Source: Marinomonas sp. IMCC 4694 (GTDB lineage: Bacteria; Pseudomonadota; Gammaproteobacteria; Pseudomonadales; Marinomonadaceae). Taken from it: DNA of 64,000 nt. Every line of letters starts with the position of its first letter. Position 1 is the first letter of the stretch. The notes under the pieces were generated by a model. That model made no database searches, had not been told where the DNA came from, and saw only the letters and a program-made list of their open reading frames with translations. The DNA lies in NCBI RefSeq assembly GCF_008122525.1, contig NZ_VSRV01000001.1:3462941-3526940 (forward strand), in the 5' to 3' direction. This document shows positions 53,590-61,197 of the stretch, piece by piece. The translations under genes were made by a program, and so were the position numbers.

Positions 53590-54235
53590 CAAATAAATTA
53601 AACACAATGAGTGACAATCAATCAGTCATCGATCAGGGCGCTTAGTATATAGGCAAATTACCAAAAAGATAGAGATCCACCCTCAGTTACCCGGTCATCA
53701 ATATTAATATAATTAAGTAAGTATATAAGATCTTTTATGTTTGTTATGTTTATATAGTAAGCGAAATTCTGTGGGTAACATTTTTTTTTCATTATAAATC
53801 ATCTACTTCTGACGATAATAACTTGTTAATTACCCCCTTCCTTTCCTGTTGTGTGGATAACCTATTCCTGTGCATAAAAGTGATAGTTATACACTTTGAT
53901 ATTTTATGTGCTGAGTTGTTAAAAACTGTGCAAAACTTCTTATCAAGCTATCACCATACTTATCAACAGTCTGTTTTTGGTTTGAGTTTGTCGCTATCTT
54001 TATGTTTAATAACATATTATTCGTTTTTTTTGATGGTTAACTGTCGTTTTTGATAAAATTTAATCCACAAGTAAATAAATAAAAAAATGCCATTTAACTG
54101 CCCTTTTTCTGTAACACTAATGTGAATAATTACACTAAACCCCGTTTTACGGGTGTATGAGTCGTTGTGGAGAAAGAAAGACCATTCGAAAATATCCACT
54201 TGTGCGTAACTATTTTTCGTCGTTATTTTTATCAG
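53590..54235. other. oriC: Probable replication origin (oriC-like region) beside mnmG
   Basis: About 650 bp without a gene. The mnmG-proximal part (53700-53760) is very AT-rich and holds a 13-mer-like sequence. Beyond it come DnaA-box-like 9-mers: TGTGGATAA at 53852 (perfect), and one- or two-mismatch forms at 53770 (TGTGGGTAA), 53869 (TGTGCATAA), 53887 (TTATACACT), 53960 (TTATCAACA), 54061 (TAATCCACA), 54121 (TGTGAATAA) and 54201 (TGTGCGTAA). Order gidA / AT-rich 13-mer / DnaA boxes is that of E. coli oriC. GATC sites are few. Function is inferred. Confidence 0.65.
53729..53741 (+). other. DNA-unwinding 13-mer in oriC-like region
   Basis: GATCTTTTATGTT matches the E. coli unwinding-element 13-mer (GATCTNTTNTTTT) at all but one position, and lies between mnmG and the first DnaA boxes, where that element belongs. 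Confidence 0.55.
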
Positions 54236-54426
54236 ATCAAACGACCAAAATAAGGCTTATTGTGATTGAGTGAGTAGGTATCGTTCGGTCTTTAAGTATG
54301 CGTGCCATGTTTTGTGCGTGGATCCCACGGGGGTGGGAAAAGAGGGCCGCTTCTGTCTTAATTAACCGGTTAGGATGGCAACAGCGGGGGCGGTCAAGCG
54401 AACTTTCTCGCTTTTTTAAATAGAGC

Positions 54427-54453
54427 AAAAAAAAACGCCTGTGAAGGCGTTTT
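54427..54453 (-). terminator. Terminator after alcohol dehydrogenase gene
   Basis: On the minus strand AAAACGCCT-TCAC-AGGCGTTTTTTTTT forms a 9-bp stem with a long U-run, 40 bp past the stop. The stretch 54240-54426 between this and the oriC-like region shows no convincing gene. Confidence 0.88.
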
Positions 54454-54492
54454 AACGATTAACCGATTTTAAAACAACATCAAGAAGCGTGA

Positions 54493-55551
54493 TTAAATGT
54501 CTTTTTTCAAACTCTTCATATCAATGATAAAACGGTATTTTACGTCGCCTTTTTTCATACGTTGATACGCTTGGTTAATGTCTTGGATATTGATCATCTC
54601 TGCGTCACATTCAATGTTGTGTTCGGCACAAAAATCCAACATTTCTTGTGTTTCTGCAATACCACCAATCATAGAACCTGTAATGGTACGACGTTTCGAA
54701 ATTAAACTTGCTGTGTGAGGCGCAGGTTCCATCGGCTCTACCAAACCAACGAGAATATGGACACCGTCCACTTTTAGGCAATTAAGATAGCCAGTTAACT
54801 CATGCTGTACAGGAATTGTATCTAATAAGTAGTCAAACGTCATTGCAGCAGCTGCCATTTGCGCATCGTCCGTTGAAACAATCACATGATCAGCACCTTG
54901 TTTTTTTGCTTCCGCAATCTTGCTTTCAGAACGAGTGAAAATAGTTACTTCTGCACCAAAGGCTTTGGCGAATTTCACCCCCATATGGCCTAAGCCACCC
55001 ATTCCTAAAATACCCACTTTATCGCCAGCTTTAATGTCGTGATGACGAAGTGGTGAATAGGTCGTAATTCCTGCACACAACAGAGGAGCGGCTTTACTTA
55101 ATGCCAAAGCTTCAGGAATGGACAGGACAAATTTTTCACGCACAACGATATGATCAGAATAACCGCCGTAGGTTAAAGTGCCGTCGATTAAGTCGTTAAA
55201 ACCATAAGTGCCAACCATGCCATTATCACAATATTGCTCTAAATCTGCTGCGCAGTGTGTACAGTGCTGACAAGAGTCGACCATACAACCCACGCCAACA
55301 ATATCGCCTACTTTGTATTTACTTACTTTACTGCCGATCTCTGTGACTCGGCCGACAATTTCATGTCCGGGAACAATAGGGTAAGTGCTTGGCCCCCAGT
55401 CACTTTCAGCAACGTGAATGTCTGAGTGACAGACACCACAATAAAGAATATCAATGTTTACATCGTCTTCACGAAGGGCGCGGCGCTCAAATGAAAATGG
55501 TACTAAAGGGGTTGTTGCAGACAGTGCTGCATAGGATTTTGTATGGCTCAT
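54493..55551 (-). CDS. Zinc-dependent NADP alcohol/aldehyde reductase (YahK-like)
   Basis: A 352-residue medium-chain dehydrogenase of the cinnamyl-alcohol type. Catalytic zinc ligands are in CGVCHSDIHVAE and PGHEIVGRV; structural zinc cysteines in SCQHCTHCAADLEQYC; cofactor loop GMGGLGHMGVKFAKA. These enzymes reduce many aldehydes with NADPH. It is divergent from an AraC-family gene, as yqhD is from yqhC, so control by that regulator in response to aldehydes is plausible. Confidence 0.92.
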   Translation of the reverse strand: MSHTKSYAALSATTPLVPFSFERRALREDDVNIDILYCGVCHSDIHVAESDWGPSTYPIVPGHEIVGRVTEIGSKVSKYKVGDIVGVGCMVDSCQHCTHCAADLEQYCDNGMVGTYGFNDLIDGTLTYGGYSDHIVVREKFVLSIPEALALSKAAPLLCAGITTYSPLRHHDIKAGDKVGILGMGGLGHMGVKFAKAFGAEVTIFTRSESKIAEAKKQGADHVIVSTDDAQMAAAAMTFDYLLDTIPVQHELTGYLNCLKVDGVHILVGLVEPMEPAPHTASLISKRRTITGSMIGGIAETQEMLDFCAEHNIECDAEMINIQDINQAYQRMKKGDVKYRFIIDMKSLKKDI

Positions 55552-55737
55552 AAAGGGTTACTCCAGTACGTGAATATCAATTAGTATGCTGTTCATTGTA
55601 AAGCAAAGTGCTTCGTTTTGTGTTGTGCATTATTCTTATATTTTTGCCTATTTCTCTGAATAAACAAAAATTAACTTTTATTACTAACTCTAAAAACGAT
55701 AATGTATCTATTGAATTTTAGAAAGCAAGGCAGACCT

Positions 55738-56616
55738 ATGGCAGACAGTCATTTAATTAATTTGATCAAACCATTGGTTGATGATGATGGTTTTTGCGAC
55801 ACACTGATTCCCAATGTGCGACTGATGAAATGCGCAAAATCGATTCCTAGAATGCCCTTTATGTATCGACCAGGGCTTACTATTATCGCTCAAGGGCAAA
55901 AAATTGGTTATTTCGGAGACAAAGAGATTCATTACAATCCTGGGCATTTTTTGGTGCAATCTCTGCCTTTGCCTTTTGAGTGTGAAACATTTGCCACTTT
56001 AGAACAGCCACTTTTAGGCATATCAATTGATGTTAATTTTGCTTTATTATCTGAGTTGGTTTCTGACTCCTTAGACGACTATACTGAGCAAAGTACCCCT
56101 AGTTGTCCTATGTCTTCAGTACCTGTCAGCCAGGATATGGCAGCCGCATTGGTTCGTTTGGTGCGTGCGATGTACGATCCTAGAACCGCAAAAATAATGG
56201 GCGCCAGTCGTGTTCGAGAAGTTATTTTTGAAGCACTTCAAAACCCAGAAGCAAACGTATTAAGAGAGTTGGTTGTTAATCAAGGTCAGTTTTCTCGTAT
56301 TGTTCAATGTGTCCAAAAAATGAATGCATTGTTAAACCAAGAAGTTCGAGTTGAAAAGTTGGCGGAAGAAGCCAATATGAGTGTTTCTAGCTTTCATCAT
56401 CACTTTAAAAATGTGAGTGGTTCTTCGCCTTTGCAATATTTAAAGCAATTACGTCTGCTAAAAGCCCAAATGTTATTGAACCAAGGAGGCCTTAATGTGG
56501 GGCAAATTGGTTTTGAGGTGGGGTATAAAAGTATTCACCAATTTAGTCGAGATTATAAGCGCTATTTTGGATCGCCACCCACTCAAGACAAACAGAGAGA
56601 AAATGCAGTCGTGTAG
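55738..56616 (+). CDS. AraC-family regulator (YqhC-like)
   Basis: From the ATG at 55738 (AAGG upstream; an earlier in-frame ATG at 55702 has no site) it has 292 residues. It has an AraC_N-type sensor domain (PGLTIIAQGQKIGYFGDKEIHYNPGHFLV in pattern) and a C-terminal double helix-turn-helix (LAEEANMSVSSFHHHFKNVSG; IGFEVGYKSIHQFSRDYKRYFG). Relatives activate a divergent aldehyde reductase gene, matching the arrangement here. Confidence 0.88.
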   Translation: MADSHLINLIKPLVDDDGFCDTLIPNVRLMKCAKSIPRMPFMYRPGLTIIAQGQKIGYFGDKEIHYNPGHFLVQSLPLPFECETFATLEQPLLGISIDVNFALLSELVSDSLDDYTEQSTPSCPMSSVPVSQDMAAALVRLVRAMYDPRTAKIMGASRVREVIFEALQNPEANVLRELVVNQGQFSRIVQCVQKMNALLNQEVRVEKLAEEANMSVSSFHHHFKNVSGSSPLQYLKQLRLLKAQMLLNQGGLNVGQIGFEVGYKSIHQFSRDYKRYFGSPPTQDKQRENAVV

Positions 56617-56655
56617 GCTTCTTCTACGGATCATGGATTTTACACTTGAATTTAA

Positions 56656-56670
56656 TAGACGATCAGTCTA
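56656..56670. promoter_or_regulatory. AcuR operator ahead of acuR
   Basis: TAGACGATCAGTCTA is an inverted repeat (TAGAC-N5-GTCTA). The same palindrome, with one centre base changed, stands ahead of acuI. It lies in the promoter region of the TetR gene and so implies autoregulation. Confidence 0.8.
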
Positions 56671-56708
56671 AATTAGTCTTTATCGTATTTCCCTGTCAGG
56701 TAAAACAC

Positions 56709-57371
56709 TTGCTTACTATCCTTGATGCCCCAACCACCATCCATCGACCTAACAAGCCTCGTCGTGGGCGGCCCAAAAAGCAGCCAACAGACACTTTAGA
56801 TACTCGAGATGCGCTTTTACGCGCTGGTATGTTGATGCTGACAGAATCGGGTTTTACCCGCAGCGGTATCGATCCTATTTTAAAATCGATCGGTGTGCCA
56901 AAGGGGTCTTTTTATCATTACTTCTCTAGTAAAGAGGTCTTTGGTTTGGCGGTTTTAGCTCGTTATCGTCGTTATTTTGAAGCCAAGCTGGATTATTTTT
57001 TATTAGATGATGCCTTTCCACCGTTAGTGCGTCTGCAGCGCTTTGCCCAAGATGCTCAAGACGGCATCATTCGCCATGATTACAAACGTGGCTGTTTAGT
57101 CGGAAATTTAGAACAAGAGTCGACACACTTGTCGGATGAGTTGCGAGAACAGCTTCAACAAACCTACCAAAGCTGGCAGATTCGCGTGGCTGCTAGTCTT
57201 CAACTTGCTTTAGACAAAGGGGATGTTGTCCTGTTGGACTCCATTGAAAACACATCCCAAGCATTTTGGGTTGGTTGGGAGGGCGCGGTGCATCGAACAC
57301 GCTTAATGAAAAATACACAACCATTATCTGTGTTTCTACATTTCTTTATTCAGGCGATTAAAGTGAAATAG
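56709..57371 (+). CDS. acuR: TetR-family repressor AcuR
   Basis: The 220-residue protein, taken from a TTG at 56709 with CAGG 8 nt upstream, has a basic start (PRRGRPKKQ), a TetR helix-turn-helix (SGIDPILKSIGVPKGSFYHYFSSKE) and a ligand domain with KRGCLVGNLEQE, as in AcuR, the repressor of acrylate/DMSP catabolism genes. The frame stays open to 56646, but that would translate across the operator, so the later start is better. Alternative: a NemR-like electrophile sensor, whose operator is similar. A terminator and a second operator separate it from acuI. Confidence 0.82.
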   Translation: MLTILDAPTTIHRPNKPRRGRPKKQPTDTLDTRDALLRAGMLMLTESGFTRSGIDPILKSIGVPKGSFYHYFSSKEVFGLAVLARYRRYFEAKLDYFLLDDAFPPLVRLQRFAQDAQDGIIRHDYKRGCLVGNLEQESTHLSDELREQLQQTYQSWQIRVAASLQLALDKGDVVLLDSIENTSQAFWVGWEGAVHRTRLMKNTQPLSVFLHFFIQAIKVK

Positions 57372-57389
57372 CCTTGTTATTTTTTAGCG

Positions 57390-57414
57390 CCAAGCACTTA
57401 GGCTTGGTTTTTTT
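57390..57414 (+). terminator. Terminator between acuR and acuI
   Basis: CCAAGC, a 6-nt loop and GCTTGGTTTTTTT, 18 bp past the acuR stop. acuI must therefore have its own promoter, which carries the second operator. Confidence 0.85.
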
Positions 57415-57425
57415 AGCGAATTAAA

Positions 57426-57440
57426 TAGACGACCAGTCTA
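57426..57440. promoter_or_regulatory. AcuR operator ahead of acuI
   Basis: TAGACGACCAGTCTA, matching the acuR-side palindrome at 14 of 15 bases, lies 13 bp before the acuI start and just ahead of its ribosome site (AAGGAG). Confidence 0.82.
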
Positions 57441-57453
57441 AAAAGGAGTTGTT

Positions 57454-58437
57454 ATGTTTCAAGGTATTCTCATTACTCAAGAAAACAAAAAAAGTGTGGC
57501 ATCAGTGGTTGAGCTTAATGACGATCAGCTACCCGAAGGGGATGTATTGGTTGAAGTTCATTACAGCACGCTAAATTACAAAGATGGCTTAGCCATCACT
57601 GGCAAGTCCCCTGTTGTGCGTTCTTTTCCCATGGTGCCGGGCATAGATTTAGTGGGTAAGGTCTTACAAAGTCACTCTGAACGATTTTCTGAAGGTGATT
57701 TTGTCATACTGAACGGCTTTGGGGTTGGCGAAATGCATTGGGGCGGCTTAGCTGAAAAAGCGCGGCTTAAAAGCGACTGGCTTATTCCGCTTCCGAAAGG
57801 TATAGACGCTAAGCAATCGATGGCAATAGGTACAGCAGGTTATACCGCTATGTTGTCGGTTTTAGCGCTTGAAAAACAAGGTGTGACACCGGATTCTGGT
57901 GAGATTTTAGTGACAGGGGCAAACGGTGGCGTGGGCAGCTATGCAATACGTTTGCTTAATCGATTGGGCTATCAGGTTGTGGCGTCGACGGGACGAATGG
58001 CGGAAAGCGATTATTTGAAAAATCTGGGTGCGAGCGACATCATCGATCGAAACACACTGTCTGAGCCAGGTAAACCCTTACAAAAAGAGCGTTGGGCGGG
58101 CGTTATCGACTGCGTCGGAAGCCACACTTTAGCCAACGCTTGCGCAAGCACAAAATACGGCGGCGTAGTAACCGCTTGTGGCTTAGCGCAAGGCATGGAC
58201 TTCCCTGCTTCCGTCGCGCCGTTCATTTTGCGCGGTGTCAAACTCATCGGCATTGACAGCGTTATGCGACCATTAACGGATCGCATTGAAGCATGGCAGC
58301 GCCTGAGTGAACTATTGCAGGCCGAAGATTATGATGCAATCAGTGCGGAAATCACGCTTGACCAAGTGGTTGAAACGGCCCATAAATTGCTTGATGGAAA
58401 GGTACGTGGTCGAGTATTGGTGAAGGTAAAAGGGTAA
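57454..58437 (+). CDS. acuI: Acrylyl-CoA reductase AcuI (YhdH family)
   Basis: AcuI reduces acryloyl-CoA to propionyl-CoA with NADPH, detoxifying the product of DMSP or acrylate breakdown. The 327-residue zinc-free MDR protein shows STLNYKDGLAITGKSPVVR, FPMVPGIDLVGKV, NGFGVGEMHWGGLAEKAR and the cofactor loop VTGANGGVGSYAIRLLNRLGY, all as in YhdH/AcuI. Control by AcuR is supported by the operator. No DMSP lyase or CoA-transferase gene is in the window. Confidence 0.9.
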   Translation: MFQGILITQENKKSVASVVELNDDQLPEGDVLVEVHYSTLNYKDGLAITGKSPVVRSFPMVPGIDLVGKVLQSHSERFSEGDFVILNGFGVGEMHWGGLAEKARLKSDWLIPLPKGIDAKQSMAIGTAGYTAMLSVLALEKQGVTPDSGEILVTGANGGVGSYAIRLLNRLGYQVVASTGRMAESDYLKNLGASDIIDRNTLSEPGKPLQKERWAGVIDCVGSHTLANACASTKYGGVVTACGLAQGMDFPASVAPFILRGVKLIGIDSVMRPLTDRIEAWQRLSELLQAEDYDAISAEITLDQVVETAHKLLDGKVRGRVLVKVKG

Positions 58438-58491
58438 TCTATTGCTGTTTTTTCATCGCTAAGGCCGGTATTCCAACAGTAAGGATTAACT

Positions 58492-59649
58492 ATGAAGATT
58501 GTGATTGCTCCCGATTCGTTTAAAGAAAGTTTAACGGCACTCGAGGTCGCTGATGCGATTGAAACGGGTTTTCGTCAGGTATTTCCTCGTGCGGACTATC
58601 TCAAAGTTCCGATGGCGGATGGGGGGGAAGGAACAGTGCAATCCATGGTGGATGCGACTCAAGGTCATTTTATTGACCTTGAAGTAACCGGACCGTTGGG
58701 CAATAGAGTCATGGCGCAATACGGTATTTTGGGGGCGGTAGATGGCCAAGAGCCGACCACCGCGGTGATCGAAATGGCGTCTGCTTCAGGCCTTCATCTG
58801 GTGCCGCGAGAGCAGCGAGATCCTCGTTATACCACAAGCTTCGGAACGGGTGAGCTGATAAAAGACGCTCTTAACCGAGGCATCAAACACATTATTCTTG
58901 GTTTAGGTGGCAGTGCAACCAATGACGCTGGCGTTGGTCTGGCACAAGCATTGGGCATTCAATTCCTAGACGAGAATCATCAAGAACTGCCCTTTGGCGG
59001 CATGGCGCTCGCACAATTGAGTCATGTTGATGTGAGCCAAGCGCACCCTCTTCTATCAGAATGCCGCTTCGACGTCGCTTGTGACGTGGATAATCCGTTA
59101 TGTGGTGAACGTGGTGCTTCGGCTATTTTTGGTCCACAAAAAGGCGCTACGCCAGAAATAGTGTCTTTGCTCGACGATACCTTGGCGCATTTTGCTGATG
59201 TTTTGGTGCAAAGCGGTTTTGCGGATCACCGACTGGACGCTGGCGCTGGTGCGGCAGGTGGCATGGGACTGGGGGCGAAAGTCTTTCTCAATGCGATGTT
59301 AAAACCAGGCATCGAGATTGTCATGGATACAGTGGGTTTAGTGAACAAGTTACAGGGAGCAGACTTGGTGATTACCGGTGAAGGCCGGCTTGATGGTCAA
59401 ACAGTGTTTGGTAAAACGCCTATGGGGGTGTTAAAACAAGCGAATGCTCAAAACATCCCAGCCATTGGCATCGCGGGCAGTTTGGGCCAAGATGCCGAGG
59501 CAATTTTGGCTCACGGCATGTTGGCGATATTCCCTATTATTCCGGCGCTAGATAGCTTGGATAACGTCTTAACACAAGGCGAGCAAAACCTGATCACCAC
59601 TGCTCGTAACGTGGCGGCGGTGATCAAGTTAGGACAAGGGTTGCACTGA
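58492..59649 (+). CDS. Glycerate kinase (GarK/GlxK family)
   Basis: This enzyme phosphorylates glycerate (usually to 2-phosphoglycerate), linking glyoxylate, glucarate or serine breakdown to glycolysis. The 385 residues start with KIVIAPDSFKESLTA and include MADGGEGTVQSMV, GLGGSATNDAGVG, GAGAAGGMGLGAKVFL and TGEGRLDGQT. It begins 54 bp after acuI and may be co-transcribed. A short inverted repeat (CACTGAAAT/ATTTCAGTG) overlaps its stop but lacks a U-run. Confidence 0.92.
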   Translation: MKIVIAPDSFKESLTALEVADAIETGFRQVFPRADYLKVPMADGGEGTVQSMVDATQGHFIDLEVTGPLGNRVMAQYGILGAVDGQEPTTAVIEMASASGLHLVPREQRDPRYTTSFGTGELIKDALNRGIKHIILGLGGSATNDAGVGLAQALGIQFLDENHQELPFGGMALAQLSHVDVSQAHPLLSECRFDVACDVDNPLCGERGASAIFGPQKGATPEIVSLLDDTLAHFADVLVQSGFADHRLDAGAGAAGGMGLGAKVFLNAMLKPGIEIVMDTVGLVNKLQGADLVITGEGRLDGQTVFGKTPMGVLKQANAQNIPAIGIAGSLGQDAEAILAHGMLAIFPIIPALDSLDNVLTQGEQNLITTARNVAAVIKLGQGLH

Positions 59650-59670
59650 AATCAGCCCTTATTTCAGTGA

Positions 59671-61050
59671 TTACTTACCGATACAAAACGAGCCAAAGAT
59701 GCGACCCAGTAAATCATCACTGGTAAACGCGCCGGTGATTTCACTTAACGCTTGTTGGGCTTCTTTTAAATCTTCCGCGAGCAATTCCCCTGCGCCGTAG
59801 CCGTGAAGTTGTTCATCTCCGGCGTCTAAAAAGCGTTTTGCTTTATTGAGCGCTTCGATGTGACGGCGGCGAGCGATAAAACCCCCTTCAGTCGTGCTGT
59901 CGAAGCCCATAACCGCTTTTAGATGGTCAGTAAGATGATTAACGCCCTCCCCTGTTTTTGCTGACAAGGAGATCACAGGGACGCCTGAGACCATTTCGAT
60001 TCCTGTGCTTTCTTTGGTTAAATCGACTTTATTTCGCACCAGCGTTAAATGTTCGGTGCCGCCAAGTTGGTCGATGAAATCGGGCCAAATCTCGTTTGGG
60101 TTTTTGCTGTCGATGGATTGGCTGTCGACCATCATTAAAATACGATCGGCTTTGCTGATTTCATCCCACGCGCGCTGAATTCCGATGCGCTCTACTTCGT
60201 CTGGACTGTCGCGTAACCCCGCGGTGTCGATAATGTGCAGCGGCATGCCATCCAAGTGAATGTGCTCGCGCAAGACGTCACGTGTTGTGCCTTCGATGTG
60301 GGTCACGATGGCGGATTCTTTGCCTGATAAGGCGTTGAGTAAGCTGGATTTCCCCGCATTCGGTCGTCCTGCGATGACGACGTTCATGCCTTCACGAATC
60401 AAGGCGCCTTGGTTGGCTTCTTTTAAAACGGTTTGCAGTTTGGCTTGAATCCCAGCCAATTCCGCGGCGACTTTTCCGTCACCGATAAAGTCGATTTCTT
60501 CTTCTGGAAAATCAATGGCCGCTTCCACGTAAATACGCAGATGAATCAAGGCTTCGACCAGTTCGTCCACGCGTTTCGAAAAGGCGCCTTGCAAGGAGCG
60601 TAACGCGCATTTCGCGGCTTGTTCTGAGGTGCTGTCGATCAAGTCAGCGATGGCTTCCGCTTGCGTTAAGTCCATTTTGTCGTTCATGAAAGCGCGTTCG
60701 GAAAACTCGCCCGGGCGTGCTAAACGGGCACCTAGTGCCACACAGTGACTCAGTAGCATGTCCATAATCACAGGGCCGCCGTGGCCTTGCAATTCAAAGA
60801 CGTCTTCGCCAGTAAACGAGTTTGGCCCCGGAAAATACAAGGCGATGCCTTCATCCAGTTGTTCTTGATTCGTGGTTTTAAACGGCACGTAATGGGCGTA
60901 GCGTGGTTTCGGTTCAAAGCCGACTATTTGTTTGGCGATGGCAAGGCTTTTTGGGCCTGATAAACGAATGATCCCTACGCCACCTCGCCCAGGAGCGGTG
61001 GCTTGCGCGGCAATCGTGTCTTGGTCTGTGGCGTATTGGAAATCGGTCAT
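59671..61050 (-). CDS. mnmE: tRNA modification GTPase MnmE (TrmE)
   Basis: Partner of MnmG in U34 tRNA modification. From the ATG at 61050 (TTG 6 bp earlier is the alternative) it has 459 residues: a folate-binding N-terminal domain (PGRGGVGIIRLSGP), a helical domain, the G domain (AGRPNAGKSSLLNAL; DTAGLRDS; NKVD) and the C-terminal FCIGK with its catalytic Cys. Separated from yidC by a terminator. Confidence 0.97.
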   Translation of the reverse strand: MTDFQYATDQDTIAAQATAPGRGGVGIIRLSGPKSLAIAKQIVGFEPKPRYAHYVPFKTTNQEQLDEGIALYFPGPNSFTGEDVFELQGHGGPVIMDMLLSHCVALGARLARPGEFSERAFMNDKMDLTQAEAIADLIDSTSEQAAKCALRSLQGAFSKRVDELVEALIHLRIYVEAAIDFPEEEIDFIGDGKVAAELAGIQAKLQTVLKEANQGALIREGMNVVIAGRPNAGKSSLLNALSGKESAIVTHIEGTTRDVLREHIHLDGMPLHIIDTAGLRDSPDEVERIGIQRAWDEISKADRILMMVDSQSIDSKNPNEIWPDFIDQLGGTEHLTLVRNKVDLTKESTGIEMVSGVPVISLSAKTGEGVNHLTDHLKAVMGFDSTTEGGFIARRRHIEALNKAKRFLDAGDEQLHGYGAGELLAEDLKEAQQALSEITGAFTSDDLLGRIFGSFCIGK

Positions 61051-61140
61051 AATCAAACTCTGTGCGATGAACTAGAAAAAGGAATGAGTAGAAATTATCG
61101 TCATTGTCCATTAGCTGGGAAATCATGGCAATCTAAACGT

Positions 61141-61170
61141 AAAAAAGGCTTCCATTGGGAAGCCTTTTTT
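61141..61170 (-). terminator. Terminator between yidC and mnmE
   Basis: AAAAAAGGCTTCC-CAAT-GGAAGCCTTTTTT on the minus strand: a perfect 13-bp stem with a U-run, 28 bp past yidC. It should uncouple mnmE from the rpmH-rnpA-yidC transcript. Confidence 0.92.
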
Positions 61171-61197
61171 ATCGAAGAGCAGATTAACGCGAGTGCG

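Noticed and set aside
53823..54199. Short open frames inside the AT-rich oriC-like region
   Set aside because: They consist of translated DnaA boxes and AT-rich DNA and lack ribosome sites.
54237..54428. 63-codon minus-strand frame between the origin-like region and the adh terminator
   Set aside because: No ribosome site, no recognisable motif, and it runs into the terminator region; likely chance.
56646..56708. Longer N terminus of acuR
   Set aside because: It would translate the TAGAC-N5-GTCTA operator, and a better-placed TTG with a ribosome site follows.
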